This document shows positions 1 through 7,828 of a stretch of DNA of 64,000 nucleotides, piece after piece. Origin of the DNA: Phycisphaerae bacterium. GTDB lineage: Bacteria > Planctomycetota > Phycisphaerae > Sedimentisphaerales > UBA12454. Position 1 is the first letter of the stretch. Every line of letters begins with the position of its first letter. The position numbers were made by a program, and so were the translations under genes. Under the pieces are notes generated by a model that worked only from the letters and a program-made list of their open reading frames with translations, was not told where the DNA came from and ran no database searches. The DNA lies in contig JBAZHC010000010.1 of NCBI GenBank assembly GCA_041652575.1, forward strand, positions 1 to 64,000, read 5' to 3'.

Positions 1-25
1 GCGAATCCATTGATATAATTTCCAT
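1..25 (-). CDS. Possible 5' end of a leftward gene, cut by the window edge
   Basis: Only eight codons are visible, reading MEIISMDS from an ATG at 25 leftwards. Support comes from an AGGAG Shine-Dalgarno (32-36 on the minus strand) six bases before the ATG and from the structured leader next to it. The product cannot be recognised. It could also be a fortuitous ATG. Confidence 0.35.
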
Positions 26-103
26 GTGTGTCTCCTTTCTGCGACTTGTGGTCGCTGAATTAGGTTTTCTCATGCGGCATTTTAACCGCAAGAGGAGACA
101 CAC
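26..103 (-). promoter_or_regulatory. Structured leader that could mask a Shine-Dalgarno
   Basis: An 11-bp perfect inverted repeat, GTGTGTCTCCT (26-36) and AGGAGACACAC (93-103), encloses two smaller hairpins: GCGAC/GTCGC at 41-55 and TGCGG/CCGCA around 74-90. Read on the minus strand it is a three-way-junction-like leader whose closing stem contains the AGGAG before the ATG at 25. The structure is seen; riboswitch-like or autoregulatory control is inferred. It matches no riboswitch class I know. Confidence 0.4.
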
Positions 104-115
104 GCTTTCATAAAA

Positions 116-162
116 TCATTGCGAGGAGAGCCTGCCCCCGCGCAGGCGGGCCAAGCAATCTC
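116..162. repeat. Dispersed palindrome of the GAGATTGC...GCAATGA family
   Basis: This 47-bp repeat runs from TCATTGCGAGG to AGCAATCTC with an internal CCTGC/GCAGG stem. A closely similar copy lies in opposite orientation at 20315-20362, and a short variant sits inside the restriction-modification gene at 16646-16673. Confidence 0.7.
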
Positions 163-207
163 AATTCCCCGAATTATTAGAGGTTACTTTTAGTTTTAAG
201 TTTTAAG

Positions 208-1299
208 CTATTTCCCCATCTCCAGCATCGCTGTTCCCGCCCACAGAAACGCCGCCTGTCCGTGCAGGTCGCCTGTCTTTGTCGGCCTGTTCAGATAATG
301 ATTGTAATTATTTTTTGCGCCGGTCCCGACACATATATCTGCGAGTTGGCCGTCCTTTACCTTTTTCGCAAGACCGTTCCAGCCCTTCACCGCCGTTGTG
401 CGGTAAGATGTATCGAGCCAGCCGTTTTTAATTCCCGTCGCGATTGCGTATGTAAACATTCCAGTACTGCTCGTCTCTTCGTAACTTGCCGGGTCTATAA
501 TTATCTGGTGCCACAGCCCGCTTGCCGCCTGGTATTTTTTCAGCCCAGCCATCATCTTTTTATAAACATCCATCAAATCCTGCCGTTTCGGATGTTCCTT
601 CGGCATATTTTCCAAAGTCAGCGCCATAACCGCCGCCGCCCAGCCGTTCCCGCGTCCCCAGAATATCGGAACCTCCGCCGTATGCTGAAACAATCCGTTA
701 TCCTGCTGCAGAATCTTTGCGTAACCCAATAGCTGCGTCAGCCCCCTTTCGAGAAAAATTTCTTTCCCGCTCGCCTTGTATGCCTGCACCTGCAGCGCCC
801 CGACCATAAACATATCGTCAACCCACAGCCGCGTATACGCTGTCATCCCGTTTTCATTCGGCTCTGCCCATTCGTCTTCAGCAAGTTCCATCGCGACTTT
901 AAGATACTGCTTATCTTTCGTTTGCAGATACAATTCGAATGGTAGAATCCCGAAAACATTCCAGTCAACATGCCCTGCCCGGATTTTATTCGTCCTCGGC
1001 AATTTGCGTTTGTCCGCGCCCGTCGATTTATCATCCGTATAAACAATATCTTCTGAAGTTACCGGACAGACCGCGTAGTTCGCCTTTACAGCGTCTATTA
1101 ATTTTTGATTATTCTGCTGCTCAGCAAATTTAAGCACGCCGTAATACGAACACACCGTCGGATATTTCGCATCGACCGGCACCGCCAATACATTTTCCGC
1201 AACCTCATTGGTGATTTTTATAATTTGTTTATTGTCGTATTTTGCTGATGCCGACACGTTCAAAAAAACAACCATCAAAACACATAAAATTTTCTTCAT
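208..1299 (-). CDS. Exported unsaturated rhamnogalacturonyl hydrolase-like protein (GH88/GH105)
   Basis: A 363-residue protein with an N-terminal signal peptide (residues 1-19, ending ASAK) and an (alpha/alpha)6-type glycoside hydrolase domain. Segments typical of GH88/GH105 are HVDWNVFG, TRLWVDDMFM, GRGNGWAAAV and YEETSSTGMF. The aspartates in DWN and WVDD fall where this family places the residues that hydrate the 4,5-unsaturated uronyl group. The family acts on unsaturated oligogalacturonides left by pectate or rhamnogalacturonan lyases. Its ATG overlaps the stop of the upstream SYLF gene (TAATG at 1297-1301), so the two are probably translationally coupled. The exact linkage specificity cannot be read from the sequence. 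Confidence 0.85.
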   Translation of the reverse strand: MKKILCVLMVVFLNVSASAKYDNKQIIKITNEVAENVLAVPVDAKYPTVCSYYGVLKFAEQQNNQKLIDAVKANYAVCPVTSEDIVYTDDKSTGADKRKLPRTNKIRAGHVDWNVFGILPFELYLQTKDKQYLKVAMELAEDEWAEPNENGMTAYTRLWVDDMFMVGALQVQAYKASGKEIFLERGLTQLLGYAKILQQDNGLFQHTAEVPIFWGRGNGWAAAVMALTLENMPKEHPKRQDLMDVYKKMMAGLKKYQAASGLWHQIIIDPASYEETSSTGMFTYAIATGIKNGWLDTSYRTTAVKGWNGLAKKVKDGQLADICVGTGAKNNYNHYLNRPTKTGDLHGQAAFLWAGTAMLEMGK

Positions 1300-1862
1300 T
1301 ACCGTACTTTCTTTAAAATAAACTTCGGCTCATAACTGAATTTCTGCCCGCCAAGTGATGCGTCAACCATAGCGCCGGCATCCATCGCGATAAAAACAGC
1401 CATACCGTCCTTGTAATCCGCTTTGGCCGCTGCCCCTGCCTTTAGAACTACGCCTGTTACCTGTGCGGCGAATGTAAATTCTCCGGCCCTGAATTTATCT
1501 AAATCAGCTTCTTCTCTGAAAAATATTATCTCACGGTAGAACTCGCCTCCGAACGAAAAACCGAGCGTTGCCTGCGACATAGTGCAGTAACCGACCATTT
1601 GGCCCTGCTCATACACTTCACCCCTGCCGCCCGCGCCGCCTGCTATGAACGCGCCCTTAAAAATCTTCGGCAGCACAGCGTATCCGTAAGATTTATCGAA
1701 GAAGCTTTGAATGGATGGGTCTTTGGCCTTCATAAGTGCGACAGCCTCGTCCGACTCTGATGACAACACTACTTTCCCCTCCGGCTCCTTCGGCGTAACA
1801 CTGCACCCGCCAGACATCAGCACAACAAGAAAACTTATCAACAGCATCCTTACAGTTTTCAT
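1299..1862 (-). CDS. SYLF (Ysc84-like) domain lipoprotein
   Basis: About 187 residues from the ATG at 1862. This start is preferred over the ATG at 1874 because GGAGGG lies just before it and the latter would put the Shine-Dalgarno inside the coding region. A type II signal peptide ends in a lipobox (LMSGGC). The rest is a SYLF/Ysc84 lipid-binding domain: SYGYAVLPKIFKGAFIAGG near the N-terminus, then the TLGFSFGGE strand and FIAMDAGAMVDASLGG. The family is linked to phosphoinositide or membrane binding in eukaryotes; in bacteria it is usually an envelope lipoprotein of unknown job. Its stop overlaps the start of the downstream hydrolase. Confidence 0.8.
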   Translation of the reverse strand: MKTVRMLLISFLVVLMSGGCSVTPKEPEGKVVLSSESDEAVALMKAKDPSIQSFFDKSYGYAVLPKIFKGAFIAGGAGGRGEVYEQGQMVGYCTMSQATLGFSFGGEFYREIIFFREEADLDKFRAGEFTFAAQVTGVVLKAGAAAKADYKDGMAVFIAMDAGAMVDASLGGQKFSYEPKFILKKVR

Positions 1863-1904
1863 TTTTCCCTCCATAAAATATTTTAAATTTTTAGTTTTTC
1901 ACTT

Positions 1905-2819
1905 TTAACTTTTCACTTTTCCTGTCATCGCTTTTATGTGAGCAGGCGTTGTCCCGCAGCAGCCGCCGATTATTACCGCCCCTGCTTTATGAATCTTTTC
2001 CAGCCAGTCGCCGAAATCAGTATCTGAAAGTTTATATACCGCCTTGCCGTCAACAAGCTCCGGCTTTCCGCCGTTAGGTTTCGCCAGCAACGCAACTCGT
2101 TTAGCCCCCGGACCTGTGCCGGGGGTCAATAACTTCACAAACTTTTCCGTCAACTGCAAATACTGCTCCATCTTCAGCGTCCCGCAGTTAAATCCGATTG
2201 CGTCAACTCCAATTGCGGATAATTCAGATATTTCTGCTTCTACGCTCGCTCCCATCATCGTTCTAAAGTCATTACCGGCTGAGTCGAACGCCAGTGATAC
2301 GAGCACCGGCAAATCGCAAACTGATTTTACGCCTTCTGCCGCGACCTTCGCCTCATCTAAAGCCATAAACGTTTCGATTACGAAACCGTCCGCGCCGGCA
2401 TCGTACATCGCCTTTGCCTGTTTGGCATAAGCATTTCTAAGAACATCCGGCTCAAGTGTCCCCAGCGGCTTCAAAAATTCCCCGCAAGGCCCTATATCGC
2501 CAATAACATATCTGCCCTCACCCGCCGCCTGCTTTGCGATTTTTACCGCCGCTGCGTTTATCGCCTCGACCTTATCGGCCATATTGTGCCGGGCAAGTGT
2601 AATTTCATTTGCCCCGAATGTATTTGTATAGACCGCATCGCTTCCGGCGTCGAAATAACTTCGGTGGATATCGAGTATAATCTGCGGCGATTCGATATTC
2701 AGATAATCGTTGCACTTGCCTGCTTCGACTCCGTGAGCCATTAACTGTGTGCCCATCGCCCCGTCGACGAACAAAAGACCGTCTGCAATTTTTTGTTTAA
2801 GAGTTTTTCCGGACATCAC
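1905..2819 (-). CDS. Homocysteine S-methyltransferase family protein (MetH N-terminal-like)
   Basis: A 304-residue single-domain homocysteine methyltransferase TIM barrel. The motif FVDGAMGTQL opens the domain and the zinc-binding cysteines lie in GFNCGT (about 210-215) and GGCCGTTP near the C-terminus. The family transfers a methyl group to homocysteine; here only the homocysteine-binding module of MetH is present, with no folate or cobalamin domain. The start overlaps the stop of the upstream lipoprotein gene by four bases. Oddity: residues 232-240 (TPGTGPGAK) are encoded exactly by a 27-bp hairpin repeat at 2100-2126 found elsewhere in the window, apparently an in-frame insertion in a loop before the LAKPNGGKP segment. 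Confidence 0.85.
   Translation of the reverse strand: MMSGKTLKQKIADGLLFVDGAMGTQLMAHGVEAGKCNDYLNIESPQIILDIHRSYFDAGSDAVYTNTFGANEITLARHNMADKVEAINAAAVKIAKQAAGEGRYVIGDIGPCGEFLKPLGTLEPDVLRNAYAKQAKAMYDAGADGFVIETFMALDEAKVAAEGVKSVCDLPVLVSLAFDSAGNDFRTMMGASVEAEISELSAIGVDAIGFNCGTLKMEQYLQLTEKFVKLLTPGTGPGAKRVALLAKPNGGKPELVDGKAVYKLSDTDFGDWLEKIHKAGAVIIGGCCGTTPAHIKAMTGKVKS
2100..2126 (-). repeat. Hairpin repeat (CCCCCGG...CCGGGGGCTAAA) inside a gene
   Basis: On the minus strand: ACCCCCGG, a 7-base loop, then CCGGGGGCTAAA. The 7-bp stem and GGGGGCTAAA tail match the intergenic copies at 7646-7673 and 25890-25913. It is exactly nine codons long and keeps frame in the methyltransferase gene. Confidence 0.75.
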
Positions 2820-3670
2820 TTTGCCTCCTTTTTGAAATCGTTTGCATCAGGCCCGGCAAACAGCGCCTTTAGCTGCTGGTCGCTGGCCTCCCATAGTTTA
2901 ACAGAATCAAGTTTAATCTGCATCGAATTTCGTTTTTCAATATGTTTATAAATCAGTTTGTACGGAAAAAGAATATCTTTCCCGCCGGAGATATTTTTGT
3001 ATTCGTCAAGCTCGACAACAAGCACCGGCTCTTTCGTACAGTTTAAATATTCGATTTTCCTTATGAGCCTGTCGCATCGGTCTATGGATATTTTTTTCCA
3101 TTTACAGCCATCTTCGCCGGAGCAGGTCATAACATTGCGGTTGTCTTTCGAATTTTCCATAACAATTTCGCCGCAGCCCCAGCCGAAAGGCTCTATAAAA
3201 TCGAGCAGTACTCTCGAACTGAAAAAATTATCTTCTATTTTAAAATTGTCCGTCTCGTTTTTCCCGGTTATATACACTCCGTAAGGCTTTGCGTAGGTCC
3301 AGTATTTATCGCCATCTACGGCAAAACACACGCCTTTTGAATCGAACATTACATCGCCGTAAATGCAGAATTTTGCAGGATTGTCGAACCAGACTCTCAC
3401 CGGAAAAGACAGCGAAAAAACTTCCTTTTTTTCATTCGTGTAACTCAGCAGGCAGTTACCCGTCGCCTTAAATGGTTTCAGAGCCGCCGAATATTCTTTT
3501 AAAACAGCCGCAGCTTCCGCCATTGTTTTCAATGGCGGACAGCTCCTCTTTTGCACCGCGCAGCCGCTCAGCAAAATTGAAAACAGAAACAAAAATAAAA
3601 AAATCATCCGCCATTGGCGGATTCCGCAATTTTGATTTTTGATTTTTGATTTTTTAATTTTTTTATCCAA
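2816..3670 (-). CDS. Putative outer-membrane lipoprotein, LolA/LolB-like fold
   Basis: A 284-residue protein with a basic N-terminus, a hydrophobic stretch (MIFLFLFLFSILL) and a lipobox (LLSGC) that predicts lipidation. The mature part begins with an alpha-helical segment followed by beta-rich sequence (FKATGNCLLSYTNEKKE, SFPVRVWFDNPAKFCIYGDV), which resembles LolA/LolB or DUF4292-type lipoproteins that bind lipid in a half-barrel. The identification rests on pattern only. The start could also be an internal ATG just before the hydrophobic stretch. It overlaps both neighbours by a few bases and belongs to the same minus-strand transcript. Confidence 0.55.
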   Translation of the reverse strand: MDKKIKKSKIKNQNCGIRQWRMIFLFLFLFSILLSGCAVQKRSCPPLKTMAEAAAVLKEYSAALKPFKATGNCLLSYTNEKKEVFSLSFPVRVWFDNPAKFCIYGDVMFDSKGVCFAVDGDKYWTYAKPYGVYITGKNETDNFKIEDNFFSSRVLLDFIEPFGWGCGEIVMENSKDNRNVMTCSGEDGCKWKKISIDRCDRLIRKIEYLNCTKEPVLVVELDEYKNISGGKDILFPYKLIYKHIEKRNSMQIKLDSVKLWEASDQQLKALFAGPDANDFKKEAK

Positions 3671-4157
3671 TAAACTCCACCTGCAGTATCTGTCCGAGCT
3701 GTTCTGACAGTTGTTCTATTTTATCCTCGGTCAGGTGCGGATTTATTACCTGGCTCGTTTCGTCTCTGCCGGCGATTTTAACCGTCCATATTTCCTTGCC
3801 GTCTTCTGTCTTGGACGAGTCGTATTTAAGAATTCGTTTGCGCATCAGGATAAGGGTCAGCACGAACCGGAAGTTTACTTTTTCCTCTTCCGTTTCCTCT
3901 GCCATTCTTTCGAAGAACGCCAGCAGCATATCGTTATCTATGAATATTTTTTTCTTCAGGTCCGGCCGGGCCATTTTGCTTTTCCAGTAGCAGTAAACCT
4001 CCGGCTTATTCTCGGTCCAGTATTCATTGGAATAATCTCTGCGTTCGAATTTCCCGCCGGCCTCGACCAGTGTTGCGATAAATTCCTCGTCCGGCTCTAT
4101 TACCCTGCCGTTGCCGGCGCACGTCCCCAGCGGTTTATGGATTTCCCAGTCTGCCAT
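3663..4157 (-). CDS. Conserved hypothetical protein
   Basis: A 164-residue soluble protein of unknown function. The N-terminus (MADWEIHKPLGTCAGNGR) has a Gly/Cys segment, followed by a charged region (YCYWKSKMARPDLKKK) and a helical part (FRFVLTLILMRKRILKYD). No signal peptide or transmembrane helix is obvious. It overlaps the start of the lipoprotein gene by eight bases and seems co-transcribed with it. I recognise no enzyme motif. Confidence 0.65.
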   Translation of the reverse strand: MADWEIHKPLGTCAGNGRVIEPDEEFIATLVEAGGKFERRDYSNEYWTENKPEVYCYWKSKMARPDLKKKIFIDNDMLLAFFERMAEETEEEKVNFRFVLTLILMRKRILKYDSSKTEDGKEIWTVKIAGRDETSQVINPHLTEDKIEQLSEQLGQILQVEFIG

Positions 4158-4204
4158 TTAATCCTTCCTATTTAATAAATAGTATAAGTCTGTGTAAGTC
4201 CGTG

Positions 4205-4546
4205 TCATTCCGTGTCGTTAAATCTAATCCATTGTTCTATTTTATCAACCGTTTTCTTACCGATTCCCCTGACATTTTCAAGGTCGGCCGTCCTTTCGAA
4301 TGTTTTTCTCTCTGTTTGGCGGTAATCGACTATTGCCTGTGCCTTTGCCATTCCAATGTTTGGCAACTGTGCCAGTTCGCCTGCCGATGCGGTATTGGGA
4401 TTAATCTTATTATCGACCTCGAATATGGCTCTGCCGGAATTTTGTAAAATTGGAATTGTAAAGCAAACATAAAAAACCATACCGGCCAAAAAAGCCGTTT
4501 TCATCGCCCCAATCGTTCCCTGATTGTTATTGTCCGAATAATTCAT
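4205..4546 (-). CDS. ComEA-like helix-hairpin-helix DNA-binding protein
   Basis: A 113-residue protein with one N-terminal hydrophobic segment (TAFLAGMVFYVCFTIPIL) followed by paired helix-hairpin-helix motifs: INPNTASAGELAQLPNIGMAKAQAIVDYR and then LENVRGIGKKTVDKIEQW (residues about 52-108). This is the ComEA architecture, an anchored extracytoplasmic DNA-binding protein used in DNA uptake. In Planctomycetota such single-domain HhH proteins are common without other competence genes nearby, and none is seen here, so a competence role is inferred only. Confidence 0.75.
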   Translation of the reverse strand: MNYSDNNNQGTIGAMKTAFLAGMVFYVCFTIPILQNSGRAIFEVDNKINPNTASAGELAQLPNIGMAKAQAIVDYRQTERKTFERTADLENVRGIGKKTVDKIEQWIRFNDTE

Positions 4547-4608
4547 ATATCAGTTAAAATAATCGTCGATGAAATCGACTCCGGCAACTAACGACAATCA
4601 ACTATCAA

Positions 4609-6090
4609 CTATCCTTTTTGCAAAATTTGTTTTTGCAGTTTCGCCAGAGTCATAAACACTTTTTTCGGTTTAAGTTCGTCGGTCAATAGTCCCGCCCCTG
4701 CTATTGTTTTTTCTCCGCCGTCCGCAAGAGCCGCGCAGGTTATGGTATTAATAAACTGTTTGCTGAACGCGATTCGGCAGAACTCATCTATCCATTTCGA
4801 CTGAACCGCCTGGTCCCACGGCTTATGCCACACGCCGGCAGATTCCGCGGATTGATGTTTTGCGTTATTCGTATCCGGCACGGCAAGTGATGTTATATGC
4901 ACCGGCTTTGGAAGTGTTGCGAACCGGTCGAGCATCGCCGAAATCTGCATCATATCTCGCACGTTCATTCCCGGCTCATCTTTACCGAACATAATTTGTA
5001 TGCCCAGCGCATCGTAATTTATGCCCGCCTGAGTTACCATATCTATATATACCAGCGGCGGTATTGTGTCCTGGTCGTAAGCGTAATATTCGCCCCATGG
5101 CCGAACGATTTCGATCATTTTAAGGCTTCTGCTGTCGGCCTCTCTCGCCGCAAGGCACGCCGTTCTCGTAATTTCAAGAACCCTCTCGAAGCTGAAGCTG
5201 AAATAGTTATAAAAATTTAATCCGCACATCACCTGCCAGACATGAACATATTTTGCGTATCTGGTTACTATTTTTGAAACAAATTCGTAGCTTGCCTCGC
5301 GGATGGTTTCGAAGTCATGTTTTCCCTTTACCAGCCACTCCGGCAGAAATTCCGGAGAAAACGTCAGCAGTGGTCCGGCACTGAGCAGCAGTCTTTTTTT
5401 CCCGAGAATATCCATACAATGGTCGAGCTCGGTAAAATCATATTTCCCCTTTTCTTTCTCGATTTTGGCCCAGTTAATCGGCAGTCCGATATGCGCAAAA
5501 AGCTCGAAAGCTTCCTTGAGATAATCCTTATTATCGAGTTGAGCCGGGTCAACTCGGCATCCGAGGCTTGAACGCGCGAACCCCCTGTTTTTCAGTCTCG
5601 CCTCGAAAAATATGCTGGCGTATTTGCTCGCGAGCTGTTCGGAGAATAACAGTGTTTTTAGAATACATTTATCGGCTATGACAGACGCCGCTGCCGGGTC
5701 GTTGATATTTTCGAGCATTTCGATAAACAGTTTCTGCGTTTCCGCCGACTGGCTGCTGACATGATTGGCCTGCTCGAAAATCGCCCAGTCTTCCCGCTTC
5801 GTCACAATCTCCATTAACTTCGCCCTTGCGAGTTCGACATTGAGAATATACGGCTGCTCACGCTCGGGCAGGCGGGTCGTATACAACATCACATTGCCGA
5901 AACCCTCCACCGGCCAAAGCAGACTCAAACCGGCAGGCTCACTACCCCTCATCTTGCAATCTATAATACCATCGCTAAACGTAATATACTTCGAACTGCG
6001 AAATGGAATCCTGTCAGCTCCAAATAACGTTACGCCAGTCAATACAAAATCCGTCGCGATTTTACCGTCTTTAAAGACCTGAAACTTCAC
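4609..6090 (-). CDS. GH10-like protein lacking both catalytic glutamates
   Basis: A 493-residue protein with an unusual N-terminal beta-rich part (1-160) and a C-terminal GH10 xylanase-like TIM barrel. Landmarks are GLPINWAKIEKEKGKYDF (203-219), VHVWQVMCG (282-290) and PVHITSLAVPD (396-406). In active GH10 enzymes the last two read WDVVNE (acid/base Glu) and ITELD (nucleophile Glu); here they are Gly290 and Ser401. There is no signal peptide, so it should stay in the cytoplasm. It is probably a non-hydrolytic, possibly carbohydrate-binding or regulatory, relative. The fold assignment is firm by motif order; the function is unknown. Confidence 0.75.
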   Translation of the reverse strand: MKFQVFKDGKIATDFVLTGVTLFGADRIPFRSSKYITFSDGIIDCKMRGSEPAGLSLLWPVEGFGNVMLYTTRLPEREQPYILNVELARAKLMEIVTKREDWAIFEQANHVSSQSAETQKLFIEMLENINDPAAASVIADKCILKTLLFSEQLASKYASIFFEARLKNRGFARSSLGCRVDPAQLDNKDYLKEAFELFAHIGLPINWAKIEKEKGKYDFTELDHCMDILGKKRLLLSAGPLLTFSPEFLPEWLVKGKHDFETIREASYEFVSKIVTRYAKYVHVWQVMCGLNFYNYFSFSFERVLEITRTACLAAREADSRSLKMIEIVRPWGEYYAYDQDTIPPLVYIDMVTQAGINYDALGIQIMFGKDEPGMNVRDMMQISAMLDRFATLPKPVHITSLAVPDTNNAKHQSAESAGVWHKPWDQAVQSKWIDEFCRIAFSKQFINTITCAALADGGEKTIAGAGLLTDELKPKKVFMTLAKLQKQILQKG

Positions 6091-6203
6091 CTTTTAACCC
6101 TAAAATAGACCCTGAAAACTTCAATAATGCGGAATTATATCAATAAAGACACTAATTGCAATAAATCTCTTTGCAAGCTATCGTTGCGGACAAAACAGGC
6201 AGG

Positions 6204-6647
6204 CTAATTCAAAGCCGCTTCCGTCAGCAACTGCGGGTCGTAAGGTATGTTCAAAAAAGAAGATGCTTCCATATCGCGCTGCCCCTTGCTGGCCAACTGC
6301 GAAATCTGACTCAATATTATTTCCACAAAATCCATACAGCCAATCGCCCTTTCAGGGCTGCAATCCGGCACAATCATTACCGCATAACTAATATCGTCGT
6401 CGCCGGTCGAAAGGCCCGACGCCACAACCAGAGAATCATCGAGACACGTCATCAAAGGCTCCTGACCATCGTCAATCCTGCGGCAGAGACTTTCGAGCAG
6501 TTCCTGATTCGAAAAAATCTTATCGAAAACCTCCGGCCGGTTCGCTATGCAATCGCCGTCTTTAGAAATCAACGCAACGGCTATATCGGTATTCTCAAAA
6601 CTATCGAAAATCGGCTGTGTCGCTTTTTCCATTATCATTTTTATCAT
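6204..6647 (-). CDS. Hypothetical protein
   Basis: About 148 residues from the ATG at 6647, which has AGGA (6654-6657) upstream; an ATG at 6638 is also possible. The frame stays open further upstream, but that part translates the non-coding CACTAAGG/TTGGTGTC repeat and is unlikely to be protein. The protein is acidic and soluble, with the block DDDISYAVMIVPDCSPERAIG and an amphipathic C-terminal helix (MDFVEIILSQISQLASKG). I do not recognise a family. Confidence 0.6.
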   Translation of the reverse strand: MIKMIMEKATQPIFDSFENTDIAVALISKDGDCIANRPEVFDKIFSNQELLESLCRRIDDGQEPLMTCLDDSLVVASGLSTGDDDISYAVMIVPDCSPERAIGCMDFVEIILSQISQLASKGQRDMEASSFLNIPYDPQLLTEAALN

Positions 6648-6996
6648 CCTTAATCCTATATAAGCAATTTCGACCAATATAATCGCCTCTTTAACCAAAA
6701 TATTATAAGAACCCGCAAAATAAAGATTATCGGACGCACTGCCACTAAGGCACAAAGAAAACAATATATATAATTTCGTGTCTTGGTGTCTTTGTGGCCA
6801 AGTTTTGTCCACATAATCAAAAGCGCGCAAGAAAAAAAATGCGCAAATGTGAAAAATAAGATTTTTTCAAAATTTTTATCTTCCCGCCTCATAAGCATTT
6901 ACGATTTTGGCCCCAAAAATTCCTGCGAAAAGTTCGTCAAAAGCGCGCAAGTTTTCAGGTAATACGGAGAGGCTTATATAGCCACAGATTTCGCAG
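6648..6996. other. Gene-free stretch with inverted and direct repeats
   Basis: No credible gene. It holds an inverted pair of the CACTAAGG-type repeat (GCCACTAAGGCACAAAG at 6741-6757 and its complement-like partner at 6782-6799) and two exact copies of TCAAAAGCGCGCAAG (6817-6831 and 6937-6951). Confidence 0.6.
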
Positions 6997-7563
6997 ATGA
7001 CTTACATTTCACTAAATATTCCTGTTCCCGATATGCTTGTGTTTATTCACATTTGCATTGTGCTGCGCTGTAAGGAAATCTGTTGTAACTGTAAATTAAG
7101 AGCCATAAAACTGACTCTCGGAAAATATGCGATTGTTTCGCTTGAAGATTATGAAAAACTGAATCGCCATAAATGGCGGGCTTTAAGAAGTCCCAAATGT
7201 TTTTATGCCGTTCGCTCTGAAAAGGGCAAAACAATATATATGCACAACGAAGTTCTCGCCCCCGCCCCAGGCATGGTCATCGACCACATTGACCACAATG
7301 GCCTTAACAACAGCAGGCAGAATTTGCAGTTAGCGACTCGTTCGCAGAATGCGTGTAACCGAAGGAAAAGAGATTCTAAATGCACCTCGAAATACAAAGG
7401 AGTTTGGTTCAATAAAAGAGAAGGCAAATGGATGTCTGCCATTAAGGTTGATGGCAAACGCATATATCTCGGATATTTCGATAATGAATTTGATGCTGCC
7501 AGGGCTTATGACATCGCCGCAAAAAAATACCACGGAAAATTTGCCGTATTAAATTTCGGTTAG
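6997..7563 (+). CDS. HNH endonuclease with AP2 DNA-binding domain
   Basis: The domain core starts near codon 34 (RAIKLTLGKYAIVSLEDYEKL). It continues with an HNH nuclease (VIDHIDHNGLNNSRQNLQ, then SQNACNRR) and an AP2/ERF-type DNA-binding domain (SKYKGVWFNKREGKW to AAKKYHGKFAVLNFG). This layout is typical of free-standing, homing-type HNH genes in phages and mobile DNA. The start is uncertain: homologues usually begin a few residues before the KLTLGK segment, but no ATG, GTG or TTG lies there. The first 30 codons may therefore be a degraded or recombined leader. A decayed relative lies downstream at 7688-7753. Confidence 0.75.
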   Translation: MTYISLNIPVPDMLVFIHICIVLRCKEICCNCKLRAIKLTLGKYAIVSLEDYEKLNRHKWRALRSPKCFYAVRSEKGKTIYMHNEVLAPAPGMVIDHIDHNGLNNSRQNLQLATRSQNACNRRKRDSKCTSKYKGVWFNKREGKWMSAIKVDGKRIYLGYFDNEFDAARAYDIAAKKYHGKFAVLNFG

Positions 7564-7645
7564 ATAGGATTAGTTTATTTATACCGCCCCAATTATTCGC
7601 AACGCAACAGAGCCGCGACAGTAATGGAGCGGTATTTTAAAAATA

Positions 7646-7673
7646 TTTAGCCCCCGCCGCTTGAGGCGGGGAG
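7646..7673 (-). repeat. Hairpin repeat (GGGGGCTAAA family)
   Basis: On the minus strand: a CCCCGCC/GGCGGGG 7-bp stem followed by GGGGGCTAAA. It lies between the HNH-AP2 gene and the remnant of a second such gene. Confidence 0.7.
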
Positions 7674-7687
7674 TTTATCCATCACCG

Positions 7688-7753
7688 GCAAAGGCATACG
7701 ATGAGGGGGCGAAAAAATACTTCGGCAATTTTGCTGTCTTGAACTTCGCTTAG
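7688..7753 (+). pseudogene. Remnant of a second HNH-AP2 gene (C-terminus only)
   Basis: Twenty-one codons plus TAG read AKAYDEGAKKYFGNFAVLNFA. This parallels the last residues of the intact upstream gene (ARAYDIAAKKYHGKFAVLNFG). No start or remaining domain precedes it; a hairpin repeat sits just upstream. It is best explained as the surviving tail of a decayed or displaced paralogue. Confidence 0.7.
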
Positions 7754-7828
7754 TCGCGGCGTAGTTCAAAGGACGAAGACTGGTCAAGCGGAAAAAATGA
7801 AGATTAAAACACGAATTAACACGATTTT

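Noticed and set aside
26..103. Hammerhead ribozyme in the left-end leader
   Set aside because: A GAAA follows one stem, but the CUGAUGA core is missing.
262..732. 156-residue plus-strand frame opposite the GH105 gene
   Set aside because: Shadow of a well-supported minus-strand gene; no domain or ribosome site.
6648..6898. Upstream extension of the 6204-6647 gene and an 80-residue frame beside it
   Set aside because: Both read through the CACTAAGG/TTGGTGTC repeat, and the better ribosome site is at 6647.
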